A stretch of DNA of 64,000 nucleotides from positions 47,103,168 to 47,167,167 of the forward strand of contig OZ024824.1 in NCBI GenBank assembly GCA_964016985.1, given 5' to 3'. Every line of letters begins with the position of its first letter. The stretch's first letter is position 1. Shown here piece after piece: positions 10,038 to 19,729 of the stretch. The DNA is from Anodontia alba. Lineage: Eukaryota > Mollusca > Bivalvia > Lucinida > Lucinidae. The translations under genes and the position numbers were made by a program. Below the pieces are notes generated by a model. It was not told the DNA's origin. It worked only from the letters and a program-made list of their open reading frames with translations, and searched no databases.

Positions 10038-13000
10038 ACAAGAGGACCACGATGGTCCATACTGCTCACCTGTGCTAAAAAGTAGGTCAAGGTCACTCAA
10101 TGTCTACAACATTCATTAATCTGGGGGACATAACTCTTAACATATCCAGGTCCCCCTCATTAGACCTTGGGCTGGCCAGACCCCACTCTCTCTTCTCCCC
10201 CCCCCCCTCCCCCCCCCCCCCCCCCCCAGGAGGAATTTTGTACACTATGATTTTCTTAAACTACACTATAGAAGAAACAAAATGACACATGTTAGCCCTC
10301 TGGTGATGGGGGCGTTTGCATGTAACAGCTATGTTACCAACGTTATCCACAAAACAATGAAAATAATTTGGTGTAAATACTAAAGTATCCATATTCTTGC
10401 TTATCAGCATGCTATTTGCCAACAATGCATGTGGTTTTATAGAGACAGGTATTTCAATATGCTGAGCTGTCAATTTCTTGTTTTATAACCGTTACATACA
10501 TTACTAAAAGTCATAAACCTCATATATATGTTTCCTGATACAACGTTTTGGACGATTATGACCAGTCAGTGACCTGAAATTTAATCTAATGCTGTTTTAC
10601 AATAGATAAACACTTTTTGTCCTCGTTTGTACATCAAGACATAAAAACAAACCAGCTTGACTGAGCAAATGACAAAAGGAACGATAGTTACTTTAAACAG
10701 CCTAAACTTCCTTTTCTGAAAAGTATCTTTATTTCAAACTTCTTAACATCTTATTTGCTGTGGTTCCATTTAGTACAATGTATTTAACTATTATGTTTGG
10801 TTAAATGCATTATATACTTTGAATAAATGCTTTATAGTATTCTTAATGTTATATACGTTCCTTTTTGAGTGATAACTTTATCTACATTGTTTAAAATGGC
10901 TGTTGATACTCTGTACTTAAAGGTGAAGGGAAATCAGCTCTATAATTCTTTTAATAACATAGTAAATTATTTCTCAGAAACCTTTATAGTTTGGTGAATT
11001 AAGTGAAAGAAAACTCTTGCCAATCTTCTGCTGGTGTATCCGATTGATAATTTTATCTTTAAAATAGTAAAATGCACCCTATAACAAATACAGACATATC
11101 CCCTTGTTCATAATACTTACATGATATGAGCTCTTAACAGAAAGACTTTGTGGTCAACTGCATAATGAATGTGCCATGTTTTTTAAATAGATTTGAAAGT
11201 CATAAATAAAAATCATAAACAAAAATTAGTGTACCAAGCTATAATTTGGATATTCATAATATACCAATAAAATTCTTGAATTGATATGCATTGGTTTGCT
11301 AGCCCGAAGATAAATAAATTATCTACATAACACACCTGATAATGTAACAGAATAAATAAGATGAAAGTGTCATTTTTATCCTTTTATTCTGAAAAATCTT
11401 ATTTTAAAATCTAGTATTAATTCAAGAAATAAAAGTATAGGAAAAGACCTTTACAGAGAGAAAGATCCCTTAAAATTAAGACATTGAGGTGTTACATATG
11501 TTACCACTGATAAATTATTAAGCAGTCATGTGATGGTCTGACATATAATTCATCTGTAGATATTTTATTTAGACATAAAGAAATTACGAGCATTTACCAT
11601 AAATTGAAAAGTTCAGGACAGTATTCAGTATTTTATGTAAAAGTGGCCTAGATGCAGACAGCAACTTTACTGTTAACAGAATAAGATGTATGTTATAATT
11701 GACAGAACTGTGAATATCGGCATTAAATTTGCAGTTTCGGGAATGCTTACATAAACTTCTAAATGCTAAAAAACAGATGCACTAAATACTGGTGAAGATT
11801 ACCATACAGAAAACCATCAAAGCCCACAGTATGGAGATATTTTAGATGTTACCTACGTTACTATAGGCAGAATGATATGGCAGAGATGTTTTAATGCACC
11901 TTTGTATCTCACATTACTAAGATATAATGCTAAAATAAGAATTCACTTTATTTGTACAACTTCTAGGCAGCATTTGATGTGATATTATTTATGTGAAAAT
12001 GATTTTTTTTTTCAATGTTACATTTCAGTGGGGTGACTTTGCTTAACAGCCAATAACTTGCAAAGTATAAAAGCTAGAGAGATAATTTTTGCAGCTTTGG
12101 AAAGGGTATTTAAATATCTTATCAGAAATTACAATTTTAAGGTCACAGAGGCAAAGTACAATCTATGAAATGAACTATATGAGTTAAAATACTCATTTCT
12201 GCGTAACACCATGTAAGGCCAAAAAGAAGTTTCAACCATCACATTTTGTAGCTGCTAGTGGACTATTATTTAGTTGTAGCATATAATTACTTTTGCTCTG
12301 ATTCTCATAGGTTTAATAATTTCCTATGGTATTATATGTTTTGTCTGGGTAACGAATGTAACTGGCTATTACTCGGTAACGCCCCCATCGCCAGATGGCT
12401 GACATGTTGCAAAATACTTGCAAGATAATAGGCTTTAAGAAAAACATGGTCTACAAAATTCCCCCTGGGGGAGGGAGGTAAATCATAGCTGGCCAGCAGC
12501 CTACGTCTGCAAGTTTAAGGAAGATCCAATTAAAACCGTTGGAGCTACGCAGCAAACAAGGTTAATTATATCACGGGACATATATCGATGAATCAGATTG
12601 AGTAGGTTTTCAAAATCTTTTAAATCTCTGAAGAATAATAATTCTATCAAAATTTGGTGTATTTTAACCTCGAAATAGTCTGATATAAGCTGTACGAGGA
12701 ATTAGCCGGAAATAAAGTCATATCTGAACAATCTTTAAAGAGTAAAAATGACTACCAAAATCTTGTGTACTGTAACGTCAAAACAATATACGCTGTACCA
12801 CTTCTTAGTCTTACTGTCCACTACAATGAAAACTGTAGGAAGAGTTATCTGGAAACCAAGTCACTTCTGAAAAATCTTTAAAAAATAGTGATAACATTAT
12901 CAAAACTTGGTGTACTGTAACCTCGAACTAATAAACCCTGTACCATCTCATGGTCTAACTGTACACCAAGTTTCAACCCAATCAGATGAAAACTGTAGGA

Positions 13001-14500
13001 GGAGTTTGATGGAAATAAGTCATGTCTGAACAATCTTTAAAGAGTAACAACTTTAAATCTTTTGTATACTGTAACCCTGTAACCTTGAAACAATATGCAC
13101 TGTATCACCTCATAGTCTAATTGTCTATCAAGTTTCAACCTAATTCGATGATCCGGAAACAAAGTCATGTCTGAAAAATCTTCATGAAATAGTGATAACT
13201 CTTATCTTGGTGTCCTTTGACCTCAAAACAATATTCACTGTATCATCTCATGGTCTAATTGTTCACCAATGTTTCAACCTGATCTTACATGTAAGATTCA
13301 GGAAGATCTGATAAAAATTGAAGGAGTTATGTTGTTAACAAGGTCGAAAATAGGCATTTTCAGGAATCAAGGGATCGTAACTCTAAAGTAAATAACCTGA
13401 TTTGGACAGTTTTCGAATTTGTCTAAGACTTCATCCATGTCCACCTTATCTGCAAGTTCCAGGATCATGCAATCAAAACTGAGCAAGTTATGCTGATGAT
13501 AAAGCAAACATAAGCTTTAGCAACAATCAAGGGGACATAACTCTGACGACTGATGCGATCTGGCCAGGTTTCAAACTTGTCTGAGATTCCATCCATGTCC
13601 ACCTTATCTGCAAGTTTCAGGAAGATCTGATCAAAACTGAATGAGTTATGCTGATGACAAAGTCAAACAGAGACTTTTTCAGCAATCAAGGGAGGTAACT
13701 CTAAGATTAATGATCTGATCCAGACAGTTTTTGAACTCATCCGAGATTTCATCCATGTCCCCCCTATCTGCATGTTTCAGGAAGACCTGATCAAAATGAA
13801 CAAGTTATGCTGATGACAAAGTCAAACAGAGACTTTTTCAGCAATCAAGGGGACGTAATTCTAGGAATAATAATCAAGTCTGGCCAGTTTTCGTACTCCT
13901 CTGAGACTTCATCAATGTCCACCTTATCTGCAAGTTTCAGAAAGATCTGATCAAAACTGAATAAATTATACTGATGACAAAGTCAAACAGAGGCTTTCAG
14001 CAATCAAAGGGACGTAATTCTAAGATTAAGGTTTCGAACTCATCTGAGAATTCTTCCCTGTCCACCTTATCTGCAGTTTCACGTAGATCCAAACAAAACT
14101 GAATGAGTTATGCTGATGACAAAGTCAAACACACTTTTTCAGCAATCAAAAGGGACGTAATTCTAAAATTAATGATCCTGTCCAGGTTTCAAACACAGAT
14201 ATCCACCTTGTTTACAAGTTTCAGGAAGATCCAATCAACACTGAATGAGTTACCCTGATGACAGTCAAACAGAGGCTTTTTCAGCAATCAAGGGGATGTA
14301 ACTCTAAGACTGAGTAATCCGATCTGGCCAGATTTCAAATTCATTCGTGATTTCATCCATGTACATCTTATCTGCAAGTTTCAGGAACATCCGATCAAAT
14401 CTGAAGGAGTTATGGTGATGACAAGCATTTTCCTATTGTAAGTCTTTGGGACCTTGTGGTTGCCATAGCAACCAAGGTTTTCACTGGATTTCCATGAAAA
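10038..14500 (+). mobile_element. Family S pearl-like element, interrupted
   Basis: The head ACAAGAGGACCACGATGGTCC followed by GCTCACCTG lies at 10038. After an inserted TIR element (about 10171-12500) come degraded family G-like units (12620-13300, GGTGTACTGTAACCTCGAA). About seven units of about 165 bp follow (13290-14420) with TCTGCAAGTTTCAGGAAGAT, AAACTGAATGAGTTATGCTG and GCAATCAAGGGGACGTAACT. A short inverted motif, CATGCCCCACCAGGGGCATG, sits at about 14508-14527 and may be its terminus. No GGTGAGCTAAAAA tail was found, so the right end is uncertain. Confidence 0.55.
10171..12500. mobile_element. 2.3-kb AT-rich element with long inverted ends
   Basis: The left end (10225-10335) and the right end (12345-12470, reverse complement) align over about 100 bp at roughly 70-75 percent by eye. 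Both arms hold GGAATTTTGTA, a TTTTTCTTAAA-like word and CTGG(T/C)GATGGGGGCGTT. CTGGCCAG occurs on both outer sides. The interior of about 2 kb is AT-rich with no coding frame. I infer a non-autonomous DNA transposon. Family and target duplication are not determined; the left arm is disturbed by a long C run at 10198-10228. Confidence 0.5.
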
Positions 14501-15050
14501 GCTTATGTCATGCCCCACCAGGGGCATGCTACAGATGAGAAATGATCAAGATCAGCCTGCAGACTGGAGATGTAACTGGTCAAATTTATAGATGGATCCT
14601 ATAGGGTCCCCTGGAGCCTTTGGCCAAGCTAAAAAGTGCCATCAAGCCCCCCCCTCCCCCCCACCCCCCACCTTTTTTTCTGGAACAGCCTTAAAGATTT
14701 ACACCATGGATGTTGCATATGAAGCTTGAACTCAATAATAATGTGAAGTAAACATTTGGAGTTTTTGTTTTAGTACATGTGATCATAGTGGTCATCTTCT
14801 ATTTTTGCAAGGTTGGAAGATTTTTCTAAGGGTGATTTATATGCAATCCAAGCTCTATCTAGTTTGCAAAAGCAGTCATGTAAACCATCAAATCTGAACA
14901 AATCCATTTTACTACTTGTTGATGTGTCTAAAAACTGATGGATAAGTGGCATGTGTAAATGTAGTTTTCTGATGCATCTGATCTGGGTCTACACTCTTTG
15001 CTCTGGCCTCTCTGAATACTTAGGTTTATAAATATTGTACATGTATATAT
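14501..15050. other. Unique intronic stretch with a doubtful minus-strand frame
   Basis: A 60-codon minus-strand frame (14770-14952) ends in a stop and contains LHDCFCKLDRAWIAYKSPLE, which reads less repetitively than other frames here. It lies 3' of the Tudor exon on the same strand, so it could be a further exon. No convincing acceptor site at the required phase was found and I recognise no domain. Its upstream part (14970-15020) resembles a dispersed bivalve-type word, TGATCTGGGTCTACAC. Treat as unresolved. Confidence 0.2.
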
Positions 15051-15357
15051 GGGCTGGCATCGGTGGCTCAGTTGGATGCTCGTCTGACTGGTGATAAGGT
15101 CACGGGTTCAATCCCTGCCAGGTCTGGCAACTTCTTTTCGTGGAGATTAATCATGAAATATTTTCTAGAGTCATTCTCTCCCTTCTGCTGATTAAAGAAG
15201 GGTAATTGTCAGCTTCTGGCAAAAGTATATGCACAAGTTATGGATAACCACTTAGAGGACTAAGCCTGCCCAGGAAAACTATGGTTAGGTAAACTGACTG
15301 GCTTGACATGACCTTAATAGTATTGACAGGGTCGTTAAACTCCAAAACAACTAACCA
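15051..15357 (+). mobile_element. Full-length tRNA-derived SINE
   Basis: The head has an A-box-like GTGGCTCAGTTGGATGC and a B-box GGGTTCAATCCC at about 15104-15115. A body follows with AGAAGGGTAATTGTCAGC, CTTAGAGGACTAAGCCTGCC and TTAGGTAAACTGAC, then a CAAAACAACTAACCAAC tail. The same body is found at 19428-19728 (minus), and the 3' half at 1030-1170 and 35612-35778. It lies in the intron 3' of the Tudor-type exon. Confidence 0.75.
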
Positions 15358-15407
15358 ACATGTAAATACATGAAATGTGTAAATATTCATTGTGTAAATA
15401 TTCTGAC

Positions 15408-15520
15408 CTCTTGTGCATAGAAGCAGTCTGGTTTCCCAGCATATGTTACGGTAACATTGTAGAGCTGACCCTCTAATGCTGGTTCCGGTTTCAGGAAGTT
15501 CCGTGTTGGTATGGATAAAT
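15408..15520 (-). CDS. Tudor-domain gene, internal exon (start of a Tudor module)
   Basis: The minus strand reads TTGTTTTCAG then exon from 15520, and ends GAG followed by GTCAGA at 15408/15407. The exon is 113 nt: 2 nt completing a codon, then 37 codons. The peptide includes FLKPEPALEGQ and LYNVTVTYAGKPDCFYAQE. The pattern Y-V-V-Y..P..FY.Q is the entry of an extended Tudor domain, a fold that binds symmetrically dimethylated arginine in Piwi/piRNA-pathway partner proteins, normally in germ granules. Its start phase (needing one nucleotide) matches the 3' phase of the exon at 46550-46703, giving an Asp codon across the junction. The next exon should start in phase 0 at lower coordinates. Which TDRD family member this is cannot be told. 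An isolated chance match is unlikely given both splice sites. Confidence 0.65.
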
Positions 15521-15851
15521 CTGAAAACAAAATATTCAATAAGCCTTTTACCTGCTGAACTTGCATGTCAGCAGGGAACATTTTTATTTTGGCATGGCAA
15601 CAGGACTTCATATTTCATTCAAATAAGAGTATACTCTCTGGGCTAATTCAGCAGAAGACAAATTGATAATTTTCTTATTTTCCCAGAAAATAGGCCTTTA
15701 CATTTCAGCAAACTGTCTCCTTTTGCACAAAATGTCAAAACCAACAGGGAAAAAGTAAGATAAATGTCTGCTGAAAATTTTACCCAGCATGCAAAGCATA
15801 AAACATTAAATAAAAAACTATTTACAAGAAAAATTATCTCCAATTAGAACA
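15521..15851. other. Intronic sequence without recognisable feature
   Basis: Non-repetitive sequence lies between the Tudor-type exon and the family P array. A 66-codon minus frame at 15643-15843 is hydrophobic and low in information. Nothing else is seen. Confidence 0.4.
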
Positions 15852-18800
15852 GTGTTTTCGGAGGAAAACGTATGTCCCCCCACCAGTTTGAACATACATA
15901 TTGTTAAAATAGATTGTATCTATAACAAACTCAAGGTCACAATATACCTATATGTAAGTTTGGTCAAAATTCATCCATTCCTCAATGAGATAGGGTGCTG
16001 ACAAGCCATTTTCTAAAATCATAGCCCTTGTGTAACCTTAAAAACGGGATCAAGGTCATAAAAAATCTAATCAGTTCTTGTGTCTCTCAACAATATAGCT
16101 GTGCAAGTTTGGTCAAAATCCATCCATTCATTCAGCAGATAGTGTGCAGACAAGCCATTATCCAACAATCTGAGCCCTCCTGCAACCTTGAAATGGGGTC
16201 AAGGTCACCAAAATAAAATTAGTTATTTTCCATGCCACAACAATTTGGCTGTGCAAGTTTAGTTAAAATCCATCAATTTCTTCAAGAGATACAGAGCAGA
16301 CAAGCCATTTTCCAACAATCTAAGCCCTAGTGTGACCTTGAAAATGGGGTCAAGGTCACCAAAATCTAATCAGTTCTTTTCCATGTCACAACAATATAGA
16401 TGTACAAATTAGGTCAAAATCAATCCATTCCTTTAGGAGATAGGATGCAGACAAGCCATTTCCCAACAATCTAAGCCCTAGTCTGACCTGGAAAATGGGG
16501 TGCGGTTCACCAAAATATAATCAGTTCCGATGCATGTCCCAAAAATATAGCTGTGCAAGTCTGGTCGAAATCTACTCATTCCTTCAGGAGACAAGGTGCA
16601 GACAAGCCATTTTCCACCAATCTAAGCCTTAGTGTGACCTTGAAAATGGGGTCAAGGTCATCAAAATCTAATCAGTTCTTTTTCCATGTCTCAACAATTA
16701 AGATGTAGAAGTTTGGTCAAAATCAGGGCTCCGGAAAACTGGAAAAATAGCCGGTCTGGACAGAAATTAAGAATCATGGACCGATTTCAAACACCCCAAA
16801 ACAATAATAATTCGGTCCAACAGGTTTGTGCCTTGAACCCCATTTTTCCCCAACCAACCAATTTTCACAAATCAATGATGTCCAAAAAATCACAAACGGT
16901 CAAGTCTTCCCAAACTGACAACGTCCGCGCACCTTTTAAATGCGATATTATGGTAGTTAAAAGGCGCTAAACAGTCATTTGACATGTATATTGGAGAGAC
17001 AGATGAATAACGGCAACCTACCGCAGCACAAATTAATTACGTCATTATCCAAACATTGTCAAAAAATCAACACTTCACTGACCTTTGTGCGGTAAACAAG
17101 CGATTAACACGAATCATCAGTAATGGTAGTCTGATAATTTATCTGTTTGTGTGACACGTGTGAATACACTGAGACTGCAAAACATCAGGTGCAGTCGGCG
17201 TGTCCAAAAGATCAAAGGTCGCTTTAACTGAGAGTGATAAAAGAATGCATCGCTTGAACGCACCCGTTTTCTTCCTCTTCTTTTTTGTTCTGATCAACAC
17301 AGTTTGTCGGTCCCAGATTTGATAACTTAATTCCCAAACTGTGTACGTCCTGATCAGATGTCGCATACAACAGCGTCTGATCTGGGTATTATTGTTTGCT
17401 TCTTCTTTTTTTTTTTTGTTGATGGCTGTAACATGCGAGTATAATTCAAGGTAGATTTCACGGTAAAAATAAGTAATGCACCACTTGCGCTAGACAAGAT
17501 TGGTCAGTACATAAAATTTAAGCAGTCTGGTCAAATCTTGAAACATTGAAAACTGCAAAACCGCCCGTGGCGCAGGCCTTTTTTATTAGACCTAATTGGG
17601 TCCATGAAAGTCATTTCGTTCCGTCTCACCTGTTTCCCGCCGTCTTCCCGCTTACACAAGACGGGAATCAGTTGTTTATAAATAGTCTAGGAAAACCCTG
17701 CAGAGGTGGAAATAACAACAAAATTGTCTTTTTTTTTTTTGTCTTTTTTCTTTCTTTTTACATACCCGACTGTATTTATTGATGACGCCAGCTTTGATCA
17801 TGCTCGTTATACCCGGACTTTTGTCATATAAAAGAGCTGAGGTGTATTATTTAAAAGGAGTTAAAGGACTGCCAATTGTCATAAGTTTTTGTGACAGGTG
17901 ATATTATATATATATATATATATTTTTTTTTTAGGGGGGTGGGGGGGGGGGGGTGGGGGAATGGGCTCATTGAAGACGTCATCGTCTGGACCGATTCAGA
18001 TTTCAGAATTTCCAGAGCCCTCGGTCAAAATCTATTCATTCGTTTAGTAAATAGGGTGCAGACAAGCAATTTTCCAACAGTTTAAGCCTTACTGTAACCT
18101 TGAAAATGGGATCAAGGTCACCAAAATCTAATCAGTTCTTTTCCATGTCTCAACAATATAGCTGTAAAAGTTTGGTCAAAATCCATTTATTATTCAGGAG
18201 ATAGGGTGCGGACAAGCCATTTTTCAACAATCTAAGCCCTCCTGTGACCTTGAAAATGGGGTCAAGGTCACCAAAATCTAATCAGCATTTTTCCCCCTCC
18301 CAATGATATATTTATGTAAGTTTGGATAAAATCTCTCCATTCAATAAGGAGATAGAGTGCAGAAAAGAAGCTTCGCCCCATTTTCCAACAATCTAAGCTC
18401 TCCCATGACCTTGAAAATGGGGTCAAGGTCACCAAAATCTAATCAGTTCTTTTACATGTCCCAGCAATATAAATGTGCAAGTTTGGTTAAAATCTATTCA
18501 TTCCTTTAAGAGACAGGATGCGGACAAGCCATTTTCCAACAATCTAAGCCCTCTTGTGACCTTGAAAATGGGGTCAAGGTGACCAAAATCTAATCAGCAT
18601 TTTCCCCCCTCCCAATATTTGTGTAAGTTTGGCTAAAATCTGCCTATTCAATAAGGAGATAGAGTGCGGACAAGAGGCTACGCCCCATTTTCAAACAATC
18701 AAAGCCCTCCTGTGACCCTGAAAATGGGGTCAAGGTCACCAAAATCTAATCAGCATTTTTCCCCCTCCCATATTTGTGTAAGTTTGGCCAAAATCTGTCC

Positions 18801-18909
18801 ATTCAATAAGGAGATAGAGTGCAGACAAGTGGCTACGCCAATGCTGACAGGATCCACACTAAAAACAATATGTCCCCCCCACCCTCTCCCCCATGGTGGG
18901 GGGACATAA
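15852..18909 (+). mobile_element. Family P element (CATAA superfamily), interrupted by an hAT-like insertion
   Basis: The head carries CGTATGTCCCCCCACC at about 15869. The tail is a hairpin with arms TATGTCCCCCC and GGGGGGACATA (about 18869-18907). Core units of about 160 bp (roughly ten) contain CAAGTTTGGTCAAAATCCAT, TTCAGGAGATAGGGTGCAGA and the near-palindrome TGACCTTGA..TCAAGGTCA. The array is split at 16724-18022. Later units vary (CCCCCTCCCA, AAGAGGCTACGCCCC), suggesting two subtypes. Non-coding. Confidence 0.75.
16724..18022. mobile_element. hAT-like 1.3-kb insertion with 9-bp flanking duplication
   Basis: It begins CAGGGCTCCGG and ends CCAGAGCCCTC, nearly inverted. GGTCAAAAT flanks it at 16715-16723 and 18023-18031, and the uninterrupted unit elsewhere reads GGTCAAAATCCATCC. 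Subterminal GGTCTGGACAG and GTCTGGACCG match in inverse orientation. An 8-9 bp duplication with CAGGG-type ends fits hAT. The interior holds poly-T tracts and a G-rich run (17934-17960) and frames below 95 codons, none recognised, so it is non-autonomous. Confidence 0.65.
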
Positions 18910-19427
18910 TAAGCTTGTTACCAGGAACTTATCTCCTAAAGTCCTATTTCCAGGAAAACATCACGAAAACATACCTATATAATTTTGACCCCCTTTAACC
19001 CCAATCTTATATAGCAAAACTGGGGTTTACAGGGGTATACATTATTTTTCTTATTTCTCCACAAAAACATAGATTGTGGGCACTCCTTAGAACCGCCTCA
19101 CACATGAATACCCACAAATAATGTTTTGAGCAGAAATATGAAAAACATCAGAGTTTTTTAGCTGAAAAATTTCAGTTTCTGGAGATGAAATTTTCTATAT
19201 ATTTGAATAGGCGCATTTTTGTAATGACATGCCATAACAATTTCAGTAGAAATTCTCTCCAAAATCCTCTATCCAGGGAAAATCATTCCCTAAACCCTAT
19301 TATTGGGAAAATTATTTTCAAAACCCTATTTTGAAAAATTATTTTGAAAACACTATATCATTATGTGACTTCTTTGTGTTGTTTTCCCTGATTTGCCAGA
19401 CAAGGAATTCACTAACTATTGTTTGTG
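18910..19427. other. Unique stretch with repeated AAACCCTATT words
   Basis: Sequence related to CCTATTTCCAGGAAAA and AAACCCTATT recurs several times between 18935 and 19345 as short degenerate words. No gene, head or tail signal is seen. Confidence 0.35.
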
Positions 19428-19728
19428 TTGAGGTTTAAGGCCCAGTCAATCCAATGGGGTCATGTCTAGAGCGGTCAGTTTACCTAACCACACTTTTACT
19501 GGGCAGGCTTAGTCCTCTAAGAGGTTAACCAGTATTGTGCACATTCTTTCGCCAGAAACTGACAATTGCCCTTCTTGGATCCGCAGATAGGAGAGAATGA
19601 CAGTAGAAAACATTTCAAGATCAAATCTCCACAAAAGAATGTTGCTGAACCCAGCAGAGGTTGAACCTGCAACCTCCTGACCAACAGTCAGACGCGCATC
19701 CAACTAAGCCACCGAGTAATATACCATT
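19428..19728 (-). mobile_element. Full-length tRNA-derived SINE, minus orientation
   Basis: Read on minus, the head has GTGGCTTAGTTGGATGCGCG and the B-box GGTTGCAGGTTCAACC, then a body with AGAAGGGCAATTGTCAGT and CTTAGAGGACTAAGCCTGCC. The 3' end is GACTGGGCCTTAAACCTCAA followed by CACAAAC. It is the best full copy in the window for defining the family. No clear target duplication is seen. Its head adjoins the family C element that starts at 19730. Confidence 0.75.
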
Positions 19729-19729
19729 A

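Noticed and set aside
10100..10285. Plus-strand frame with a proline-rich stretch
   Set aside because: Created by the C homopolymer at 10198-10228 inside an element end; no other feature.
13290..14440. CRISPR-like regularity of repeats
   Set aside because: Eukaryotic setting, diverged units of about 165 bp with no unique spacers between identical short repeats.
17891..18085. Frame with isoleucine/tyrosine repeat and glycine run
   Set aside because: Reading through an AT dinucleotide run and a G-rich run inside the hAT-like insertion.
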